Source: Mixophyes australis (taxonomy: Eukaryota > Chordata > Amphibia > Anura > Limnodynastidae). Taken from it: a stretch of DNA of 64,000 nt. The notes under the pieces are model-generated. The model made no database searches, was not told where the DNA came from, and saw only the letters and a program-made list of their open reading frames with translations. Below are positions 55,816 through 64,000 of this stretch, in pieces. The stretch is taken from the NCBI GenBank assembly GCA_036250195.1, contig JAVHZZ010000003.1, positions 90,292,918-90,356,917 on the forward strand. Direction: 5' to 3'. Position 1 is the stretch's first letter. Every line of letters begins with the position of its first letter. Position numbers and translations under genes: made by a program.

Positions 55816-56780
55816 ATAATACTTACCATCTGTTAATTATTCATCTGAGCACTAGGTAACTTTGTTTCTTTATGTGTTTCTTTGTAACTCAAAAACACAT
55901 TTACAGTAAATGACCATATTTAGTACAAGGCCAGCATTTTCATACACACAGGAATTAAACCTGCTCAAATAAAATTTGCTTTAATGCATATTTAATATAA
56001 AACCCTTACTTCTGATGTATTTAGCACTGTTTTGTATTTATGAGTAAAAGGACCAATGTTTTTTGAGTCAAATGACTGGAACAATATGTGACTACAAACA
56101 GTCAATAGGGGAAATAGCACAATTATATTTCCTACAATAACTAAATAGAGATAATATTAAAATGTCTTCCTGTACAAAATGGAAATATTGGAAAATATCC
56201 TGAACATCAGCGTATCTGTCTGAGAGTGGGCGTATATTTATTATATTATAATAACCACTACGAAAAATATGTAACAACAAAGAGGGGATTTAAATCACTC
56301 ATTTATGGTATTTTGAGCTTGAATAGCTTCACCTCTACCGCTACATTAAATGCTTATTAGAGGATGTCCACTAGTAACTGCCACATATCACATATACATT
56401 TGGTGGGAATGCCCACTGCTTACTCTTACAAAGTGCTGTCACTTTTGGAACAAGATATAAAAGATGATAAAATCCCTTTTTTTTACAACAAAGTTCCTTC
56501 TTTTGAATTGCTACCTAGTTAGATGTACAGTCATAGTTTCCTCTCATAGCTGTTCCAACGTATGGTGTTCAAACTGAGGCAACAGAAAGGGGAACATCCC
56601 AAACTTTCCTGCAACTTTGGAAATTATAGACATTGTCTCAATATTATCATCCATAATAATCTCTGTCCCAATCTTTCACCTTCACACACAGATCCCTTAT
56701 TAGAGTAGTTCATTAACTTTATTCCTTTGTTTAACATTAGCTGCCAATAAATTTACTTTATGCAATTGTTTAATGCCTAT
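55816..56780. other. Unannotated AT-rich DNA
   Basis: No gene or repeat recognised. Confidence 0.5.
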
Positions 56781-56789
56781 ATTTATATA

Positions 56790-56865
<76 letters not shown>

Positions 56866-56870
56866 TATAT
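56781..56870. repeat. (TA)n microsatellite
   Basis: About 40 TA units with two single interruptions (TG and CA). The minus-strand Tyr-Ile open frame is an artefact. Confidence 0.95.
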
Positions 56871-58183
56871 AGCCTGTATTAAATCTGTACATTTGCTGCC
56901 TGGCATCATTACCTGTGTTCTATATAGAAAAAATAAAAGCAAAATATATTGAAATATTTGAGTATGGATGTCAATCGTAGCTTTCTAATCATTCTCTCCC
57001 TGTGTTCTTGTTATTTAGCATTAAAAAACTGGCAACTCTGTGGGTAATTCTGCAACTAAAACATTTCAATCATTACTTTATCTATACAAGTAGCTACTTG
57101 CATTTATTTTTATGTTATTTGCAGAAGTAGTTTTATTAAATATGTGTTCACAAATGTATAGCTTGATGTGTGGTGAATAAACTTTTATTGAACAAAATAT
57201 TCCCTATTATTTTTTCCAGCTGTCATTTAGTTCCCATAACTACAATTCACCCACTCAAGTCTCTTTCAATTTATCACTCTGCATATAATTATGAATGTAT
57301 TGCCTTTAGCCTTCACACAAATATTCTGTGTTCTAATATATTTTTTTTAAATAGAAATTGATTTCCAATTCAACTTCAAGACTGATATTAACCGAATGTA
57401 CATTTAACATTATGTTAGTGAAACATATTTTTGTTTCTAAAATGTAGTATGGTACGTTGGAGTCACTTCATTTATTTGTAGAATATATTAATAAGTGTTA
57501 TGATTTAAAATGAATGTTAGGAAAAAGTCATATACTAAAATCAGATTTTTCTCTTTGATGTGAAGTAATACTATAAATGTGTTACCTTCATCTTACTTGG
57601 AGATTCACAGTTTTCTTACAATTGCAATTGAGTGTATCTACCCAGTGTATCTAACCAGTAAATATATTTAATCATTTTGAGAATAAAAATTTTGAAGCAC
57701 TTCATGTAGATCTATAGTCTGTAGAAGTAGGTCCTTAATATATACATCGTGCTGACTTCCACATCACATGGAGATTCCAGGGACATCATCACTAGTGGCT
57801 TTATGTAGCAAAGAGAGCCTCAGGGACTTATCAGACCCAGCAAGAGCTCTTTACAGTTCCTATAATATTAGAGCATGTATACCCATGTATATGTTCTAAC
57901 ATAAACTTTGATGTCAATGACTATTAACCAAGGAGAAGACCATTCTATGGAAACGTGTTATTTCCATCTTGAACTGAAAGCTTTCTCACATTGGACACAA
58001 TACAACATAAAGATTAATTTGACATAGCTTCTTTATGAATTTTCTCCATTTTGCCAAAGTTTAATCACAATATCCATTTCCCAGTTGGTATTTCTAGCAA
58101 TAATTTCAAATCAGAGATCTTTATTCTTCAATATACACTTCTGGCATCCCAAAGCAGTATGGCAATATTGCTGGAAGCATTAT
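56871..58183. other. Unannotated AT-rich DNA
   Basis: No gene or repeat recognised. Confidence 0.5.
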
Positions 58184-58185
58184 GC

Positions 58186-58336
58186 TGCCATAGAATGTCC
58201 ATCAATTGCATAATGTCTGTTATCTGCCAGTTGTTATTCTTGCATAACATAACCAACCTCTGAACTCTTCTAACCTCTCCTGGCATTCTAACCGCTCCAC
58301 CAGACATTATGCAATTGATGGACAATCTATGGCACA
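58186..58336. repeat. 35-bp inverted repeat with about 80-bp spacer
   Basis: The left arm (58188-58222) reads TGCCATAGAATGTCCATCAA then TTGCATAATGTCTG. The right arm (58302-58336) is its inverse with one mismatch. An RNA from either strand would form a long hairpin. Without a detectable target duplication it could be a MITE remnant or a local inverted duplication. Confidence 0.8.
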
Positions 58337-58339
58337 ATA

Positions 58340-59335
58340 GCATTGCTTTTTAAGGATGCACCATCTAAGTGATGCAACAACTGAAGTACAGCTCCTGACC
58401 TCTCCCATCTACTCACTTTTGCCCAGATATATACCAGATAAATCAAAACTAACCAAAAGACTCATCTGGCACATTTTAAATTCAGCCAAATGTTCTTTAG
58501 CTGAAAAAAAGCAGAATCACCCTCGCCCTATTCTATCATTAATCAGGTTTGACATACTTAGCATATGGAATATATTTGGGCATAATGCATTATGCCACAC
58601 ATAAACATATGAGTATATGAACAGCATGTGTAGTGTACTATGAACCCCCTTTGTTATTTCTTAGCTTAAATCTCACCATACATATAAAACAACACTGGTT
58701 GGCTATATCCAGCCCATTTCCCCCTTTTTACAATTCCTGGCCCAACGAGCATATTTTCCACTACCACCGGTCCTGCCCGTCCCGTTCTCACACAAAACAA
58801 GGCATTTTCATACCAGTACATGGCGGTTATGTTCTACCGAGGTATTCAGATGATCTGCAAAAAATGTACTTGATCCACGTTTCACTGTATCTAACCATAA
58901 CAGGTTGAGCACAGTCCATGAACAACTGTGACATCACAAGAGCAGGACACTTACACAAAAACTGACACCTGTCTATAAATGGGTAAACTACCAAGATAGA
59001 ACAAAAACAAAATGAAAACATTTAATTACATTTAAATAATAATGCCTGAATAACAGGGTATTACTGAATAATAATATTCTGGCTGAGGAAGTTAAAGGCC
59101 CAAGGAGAACAAAATCCCTCTGGAGATTATTAATTTTATAGATTTTGTTGTCCTCTCTGTGGAGTACACAGGTTCCTAGATGGAGCAGTTCAGTTTGGGC
59201 TCAGTTTTTGGGGCACAAGCAGTTTGGATGCTGTCTTCTTGCCTCCGGACTTTTGTCCATAGTGCTGACATCACTCTGTCTTGTTTATTGCCTTGAGAAA
59301 GAGGATCTCCGTCTGGCCTCCAAAACACCCAGTGG
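58340..59335. other. Unannotated DNA left of the Ty3/gypsy element
   Basis: No gene recognised. The five bases before the LTR (59336-59340, TATGG) are the candidate target duplication. Its partner lies beyond the window. Confidence 0.45.
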
Positions 59336-59340
59336 TATGG

Positions 59341-60087
59341 TGTTACGAACCGCGGCTCTCCGACGAGCCGCCGCGGCTCGCTTCCGGTCTTCTCGGACGC
59401 CCCGGCCGTCTCCATGACGACCGGGGTGTCACTTCCGCCTCTGACGTCCCGGTTGCCTAGGCAACAACCGGGACGCTGTAATCCAGAGGCCGCAGCGCCC
59501 GGCCAGCAGGCTGACACCCGGGCACATACCAGCAGGGAAAGGTAGGACCAATTATGTTCATGATGTAGACTCTGGTGATAGTCTTTCTGATGTTTATTTG
59601 GTGCTGTCTTGTGATTGCAGTATTTTTCCTCGGGGCAGTGATTATGCAGTGGGAGGGGTTTTATTACCATGACTCCTATTGGATCTCCTTGCTATTTAAG
59701 GCAGTGAGGACTGAGCCTCATTGCCAGTTATAGCTTCCTGTTTAGCTAGGCTCCTGTTCCTGTTTCCCTGCTCCTGTGCTTATTCTATTATTGGATTTCC
59801 CGTGTATGACCCCTGGCTTGTTTTTGGACTTCGTTGTATTGCCTGTGACCCCTGACTTCGGCTCGTTTTCTGATATCCCTGTCTGCTGCCGGCCTTTGAC
59901 CTTTTGCCTGGATCTCACACCGCTGTGTTCTACTACGCTGCCTCAGGGTTCTCCCCAGTCAGTGCACACTACACGACCCTCCGTTCGTCTGCAGCCAAGT
60001 CTGTCCCCACCACTAGGGGCTCCAGTGAACACCAGACATCGGAGCAGATTCCGGGTTCTGTCGTGCTGACTGAAGGAGTTCCTAACA
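59341..60087 (+). repeat. 5' LTR of the Ty3/gypsy element, 747 bp
   Basis: Starts TGTTACGAACC and ends CCTAACA, giving TGTTA...TAACA inverted termini. The first 200 bp are CpG-rich. A TATTTAAG box at 59693-59700 is the likely core promoter, so the transcript would start around 59720-59730. No AATAAA is obvious inside the LTR. Confidence 0.9.
59693..59700 (+). promoter_or_regulatory. TATA-like box of the LTR
   Basis: TATTTAAG lies in the middle of the LTR, 430 bp upstream of gag, at the end of a pyrimidine-rich U3 and before a CTCCTGTTCC-rich R/U5. Position and sequence fit a Pol II core promoter; no start site is demonstrated. Confidence 0.5.
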
Positions 60088-60129
60088 TTATAACTGGCCA
60101 AAAAATAAAAACGATCCTATTTTCCACTG
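60088..60129 (+). other. Leader with primer-binding region
   Basis: Directly after the LTR end comes TTATAACTGGCC, the expected position of the primer-binding site, then an A-rich stretch to the gag ATG. The priming tRNA, or a self-priming mode, was not determined. Confidence 0.5.
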
Positions 60130-60972
60130 ATGGAACCCAGTCCGGCTCAGGTCCTAGCAGGGCAGATCCAAGTTGTGTCGCAGATGGTTCAGGATCTTTC
60201 ACACAGGCTTTCTGCTCAGGAAGAAGCCGCCAAGGCCTCACAAGCAACTCCGGCACCTGAGCCAAAGTTAAATCTTCCGGACCGGTTCTCTGGAGATAGA
60301 ACCTTATTCCGAAATTTTAAGGAGGGCTGCAAACTGTATTTTCGTCTCAGGCCCCGCTCCTCGGGCTCGGAGCAACAGAGGGTCGGCATTGTCATCTCCT
60401 TACTCCAAGGCGATCCCCAATCCTGGGCGTTCAGTCTGACTCCTGTTAATCCAGCTCTGCAGTCCGTAGACGCCTTCTTCAACGCACTCGGTCTCTTATA
60501 TGATGACCCAGATAGGGTGGCCTCGGCCGAGTCCCACCTAAGAGCGCTGAAACAGGGACGGCGGACAGCGGAAGAGTACTGTGCCGAGTTCCGACGTTGG
60601 TCGGTCGACAGCCAGTGGAACGACCCCGCACTACGGAGTCAGTTCCGGTTTGGGCTCTCGGAGCAGATAAAGGACTTCTTAGTCCAGTATCCTTCATCAT
60701 CTTCCTTGGAGGCCTTAATGCAATTGGTTATTAAAATTGACCGCAGGATCAAGGAAAGAAGGTCCGAGAAGGAGGCCGCCTCACCATCCTGGTCCTCTCC
60801 AGCCGTCTACCCAGTTCCTCAGGATTTACCAGAGCCCATGCAGTTAGGGGCTTATCGCCTGTCCCCTGAGGAGAAATCCAGGCGGCGGTCATTGGGGCTA
60901 TGCCTCTATTGCGGCAATAAAGGCCATCTCCTGCGTAGCTGCCCGAACAAGGCGGGAAAAGACCAGGCCTAG
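60130..60972 (+). CDS. gag: Gag polyprotein of the Ty3/gypsy element
   Basis: 280 codons, ATG to TAG, with no interruption. It forms the capsid shell that packages element RNA in the cytoplasm. Residues about 1-40 are a Gln-rich coiled-coil-like start. About 45-215 form the capsid domain of the sushi-ichi type ([15 protein letters not shown], then [16 protein letters not shown] and [12 protein letters not shown]). This is the family from which the mammalian PEG10 and RTL genes derive. A zinc knuckle C-x2-C-x4-H-x4-C is formed by Cys258, Cys261, His266 and Cys271. The coding region is GC-rich compared with the flank. The stop lies 10 bases after a slippery heptamer, and pol follows in the -1 frame. 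Confidence 0.95.
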   Translation: MEPSPAQVLAGQIQVVSQMVQDLSHRLSAQEEAAKASQATPAPEPKLNLPDRFSGDRTLFRNFKEGCKLYFRLRPRSSGSEQQRVGIVISLLQGDPQSWAFSLTPVNPALQSVDAFFNALGLLYDDPDRVASAESHLRALKQGRRTAEEYCAEFRRWSVDSQWNDPALRSQFRFGLSEQIKDFLVQYPSSSSLEALMQLVIKIDRRIKERRSEKEAASPSWSSPAVYPVPQDLPEPMQLGAYRLSPEEKSRRRSLGLCLYCGNKGHLLRSCPNKAGKDQA

Positions 60973-61016
60973 GAGTAAAGGAGGAGGTACACCTAGGTCT
61001 CCAGATGGTCTCCTCC
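60954..61016 (+). promoter_or_regulatory. Predicted -1 frameshift signal: GGGAAAA plus pseudoknot
   Basis: GGGAAAA at 60954-60960 is read by gag as G-GGA-AAA, a correct X-XXY-YYZ slippery heptamer. Pol is in the resulting -1 frame. After a 4-base spacer, stem 1 pairs 60965-60973 (AGGCCTAGG) with 60992-61000 (CCTAGGTCT; nine pairs, one G-U). The loop sequence GGAGGAG at 60980-60986 can pair with CTCCTCC at 61010-61016 to give stem 2, with loops of 6, 5 and 9 bases. This makes a standard H-type pseudoknot. PEG10, a domesticated sushi-class element, uses the related GGGAAAC site. The structure was worked out by hand; frameshifting itself is inferred. Confidence 0.8.
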
Positions 61017-64000
61017 AAGAATTCTGTCTTAATTCCTGCTCGGATCATGTATGGTAATCGATCCGTTTCTATCCCTGCCTTTCTTGACAGTGGGGCAGCC
61101 GGAAACTTTTTGGATATGAACTTTGCCAAGACTCTGGGCATTCCGTCCGTAAACTTGGACTCGGAGATCACGGTCTGCGGACTGGATGGCAGACCGTTAA
61201 CTGACGGAAGGGTCTCATATCAAACGCCTCCTCTGCAGCTTACGGTGGGAGCTCTCCATTCTGAAGTCCTCTCGTTCTTTCTAATTCCTTGTTCCTCCGT
61301 ACCATTGATCCTCGGGCATCCCTGGCTTCAACTTCACAACCCTCACATCAATTGGAGCACGGGAGAGATCATACGATGGAGTAAGGCTTGTTCCTCAACC
61401 TGTCTTGCTCTTCCTCTCCGGATTGTTCAGCCTTGCCCTGGATCTCTTCCATTGCCTTATCGTGAATTCCACGACGTATTCTCGAAAAAAGAAGCAGACT
61501 CTCTACCCCCACACCGTAGCTACGATTGCTCCATTGATTTGGTTCCGGATGCCAAGCTTCCTAAGGGAAGATTATATGCCTTGTCTATTCCCGAGACCAA
61601 GTCTATGGATGATTATGTGGAGGAGAACCTACGTAAGGGATTCATTCAACCATCTAAATCACCCGTAGGAGCGGGTTTCTTCTTTGTGAAAAAAAAAGAT
61701 GGGAGCCTCCGGCCGTGCATAGACTATAGGGGTCTAAACGGGATTACCGTGAAAAATACCTACCCGTTGCCACTCATCTCCGTGCTGTTTGATCAGCTCA
61801 AATTAGCCACAATATTCTCCAAGATCGATCTGCGGGGGGCATATAATCTGGTTCGAATCAAAAAGGGCGATGAGTGGAAGACGGCCTTCAACACTCACTC
61901 AGGCCATTATGAATATCGGGTCATGCCCTTCGGCCTATGTAACGCCCCCGCAGTGTTTCAAGATTTTATTAATGATGTCCTACGAGAATTCCTGGGGAGA
62001 TTCGTTGTAGTGTATCTTGACGACATTTTGATTTATTCCCAGTCGTTGGAGCAACACCGTACTCATGTCAGACAGGTACTTCGGAAACTCCGCCAGCACT
62101 GCCTCTTCGCTAAACTCGAGAAATGCGAGTTTGAAGTCACTCAGGTCACGTTCCTCGGATATGTCATCTCTCCTCGTGGCTTCTCCATGGATCCCAGTAA
62201 GGTACAGGCAGTTCTCGATTGGATCCGGCCAAGCAATCTTAAAGCCATTCAGAGATTTTTAGGATTCGCTAATTACTATAGGCGATTCATCCGGTCATTC
62301 TCGGTATTAGTGGCTCCAATTACAGCCCTTACCCGAAAAGGGGCCGATACCGTTAATTGGTCCTCTACTGCCTTAACGTCTTTTCAGGAGTTAAAAGAGG
62401 CGTTCATCTCTGCACCTGTCCTCCGACACCCCAATCCAGAGTTACCCTTTATCATCGAAGTGGACGCTTCTGACGTCGGGGCAGGTGCCATCCTTTCTCA
62501 GAAAGACCTCAACGATCACTGCCTGCACCCCTGTGCATTTTTCTCCAGGAAATTTTCCTCCGCTGAGACCCACTACGACGTTGGAAATAGGGAGTTGCTG
62601 GCAATCAAGTGGGCATTTGAAGAGTGGCGCCACTGGCTGGAGGGAGCTAATCATGTTGTTACAGTATATACCGACCACAAAAATCTACAGTATATTCAAT
62701 CTGCCAAGATTGTTAACTCCAGACAAGCCCGGTGGGTCCTCTTCTTCTCCCGTTTCAACTTTACCATTACCTTCTGGCCCGGATCCAAGAACATTAAGGC
62801 GGACGCCTTGTCTCGCAGTTTTTTCGCCTCTCATCCTTCCCTCGCAGAAACCACTTTCATTATTCCAGCATCCAAAGTAGTCCTTGGCCTAACTCAGGAT
62901 CTTGGCACAACTCTCCGTGGTCTCCAACAGTTGGCACCATCAGCTACTCCCAGGGGTAAATTATTCGTACCGGATTATCTGAGGAAGACGGTCCTCACCG
63001 AATGTCATGATAATAAAGCCTCAGGTCACCCTGGAGTATCCAAGACATTGGAACTTCTGTCTCGTTCCGTCTGGTGGCCTTCCTTGGCAGCAGATACCAA
63101 AGAGTTTGTGTTATCCTGTGAAACCTGTGCCAGGAACAAGTCTTCTCGCAAACGTCCTGCCGGGCCTCTTATGCCACTGTCCATTCCAGCGAGACCCTGG
63201 ACCCACATATCGATGGATTTCATCGTGGAATTACCGCGCTCATCCAGCTTTAACACCATCTGGGTGATAGTGGACAGATTTAGTAAGATGGCACATTTCG
63301 TCCCTCTTGTAGGATTGCCATGTGCTAAAACCTTGGCATCTCTATTCATTCAGCACGTTTTCAAGCTCCATGGACTTCCTGTTAACATTGTCTCTGACCG
63401 CGGCTCCCAATTTGTAGCCACATTCTGGAGAGCTTTTTGTGCCCAATTAGGAATCAAACTGTGTCTATCTTCGGGGTATCACCCACAGTCCAACGGACAA
63501 ACGGAGAGGGTTAATCAATCCCTTGAGCAATTTCTCCGTTTATATGTAACCAAATGCCATAGTGATTGGGCTGCTCTGCTTCCATGGGCAGAATTCGCCT
63601 ACAACAACTCGTGCCATTCGTCTACTCTGGTATCACCATTCTTCTGTAACCTCGGATTCCATCCTCGGTCCAACTCGCTGGAGGTCTGGAATCAAGCTAA
63701 ATCTAGTTCTTCGATTTCTTATCTGTGCCGGATATGGAGAAAGGTTCACCTTGCCCTCAAACAAGCTTCATTTAAATCTAAACATTATGCTGATCAGCAT
63801 CGTGGACCATGTCCTTTCAAAGTCGGGGACAAGGTGTGGCTGTCTACCCGCAACATTAAACTTAAGCAACCTTGTAGGAAGTTAGGTCCTAGGTTCATTG
63901 GACCCTTCGCCATTATTAAACAGATTAATCCTGTGGCTTTCAAGTTGAAACTTCCTCCTTCACTCAAAATTCCTAACACATTCCATTGTTCCTTGTTGAA
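60957..64000 (+). CDS. pol: Pol polyprotein (PR-RT-RH-IN), open to window end
   Basis: The frame has no stop from the frameshift site to 64000, about 1,012 codons. Protease: LDSGAAGNF with the Asp at 61086, and LILGHPW further on. [39 protein letters not shown], and YLDD at 62013-62024. RNase H: Asp62463, Glu62592, Asp62673 and Asp62802 (base positions of the codons). Integrase: zinc motif His63006, His63027, Cys63117 and Cys63126, then Asp63216, Asp63396 and Glu63504, an exact D-x35-E. A GPY/F-like segment (LGPRFIGPF) follows. The end of integrase, any chromodomain and the 3' LTR lie outside. Expression should depend on -1 frameshifting from gag. Confidence 0.95.

Larger units (their letters stand above)
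59341..64000 (+). mobile_element. Ty3/gypsy chromovirus-type retrotransposon, intact in window
   Basis: 5' LTR (59341-60087), leader, gag (60130-60972), then pol in the -1 frame (from about 60957, still open at 64000). The pol order is PR-RT-RNase H-IN, the Ty3/gypsy order. Gag type, a GPY/F-like region after the integrase core and a final ...PNTFHCSLL place it in the chromovirus (sushi-like) branch. A chromodomain would be expected just past the window edge. All reading frames are intact and all catalytic residues are present, so this looks like a recent insertion. The 3' LTR is not in the window. Confidence 0.95.

Noticed and set aside
59176..59670. 164-codon minus-strand ORF
   Set aside because: It crosses the LTR start into flanking DNA and has no domain. 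It is a chance frame in GC-rich LTR sequence.
60749..61171. Minus-strand ORF of 140 codons over gag/pol
   Set aside because: Antisense shadow of the intact gag and pol frames.

Overview
The window looks like repeat-rich, gene-poor DNA from an amphibian genome, most likely a frog or toad. No host protein-coding exon, tRNA or rRNA can be supported. What can be read is a dense, nested set of mobile elements: Ty3/gypsy LTR retrotransposons, an Ngaro tyrosine-recombinase retrotransposon, L2/CR1-like LINE tails, tRNA-derived SINEs with a V-SINE-like core, hAT elements with 8-bp target duplications, 3-bp-TSD (PIF/Harbinger-like) MITEs and a TTAA-flanked foldback. The organism call is an inference from this combination; a fish or salamander is not formally excluded.

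Layout. 0-14 kb: three related hairpin MITEs (788-1114, 1211-1530, 9979-10288), a hAT element with perfect target duplications (2996-4633), an LTR-like segment with a 40-bp VNTR (about 7.1-8.4 kb), LINE fragments (9.05-9.54 kb), a palindromic hAT relative (11725-13302) and a solo LTR in a TA microsatellite (13314-13916). 14-28 kb: mostly unrecognised AT-rich DNA, one SINE (21225-21515) and a 1.5-kb array of about 31-bp units (22.44-23.99 kb). 28.2-31.3 kb: a decayed minus-strand Ty3/gypsy element of Mag type (gag, PR, RT, RNase H, IN in order). 32.0-40.2 kb: a minus-strand Ngaro element with split direct repeats, gag, RT/RNase H, tyrosine recombinase and an SGNH-hydrolase ORF, interrupted by a probable 1-kb solo LTR. 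42.5-48 kb: nested DNA transposons, including a 3.1-kb hAT element (43223-46323) with a 14-copy 100-bp array and a 218-codon ORF, then a 1,019-bp TTAA-flanked palindrome (46719-47737). 51-56 kb: a 785-bp segment present twice in direct orientation, the second copy sitting in the 3' UTR of a LINE with microhomology at both junctions.

59341-64000: the best preserved unit, the 5' LTR, gag and pol of a chromovirus-type Ty3/gypsy element. Gag is intact. Pol lies in the -1 frame, has no stop in the window, keeps all catalytic residues and runs off the right edge. A GGGAAAA slippery heptamer and a foldable H-type pseudoknot sit at the gag/pol junction, the same arrangement known for the domesticated sushi-class gene PEG10.

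No new multi-gene system was found. The most notable items are the -1 frameshift signal in an intact pol, the Ngaro element with its intact hydrolase ORF and unequal B repeats, the hAT family carrying a shared non-transposase-like ORF, and the templated 785-bp insertion.
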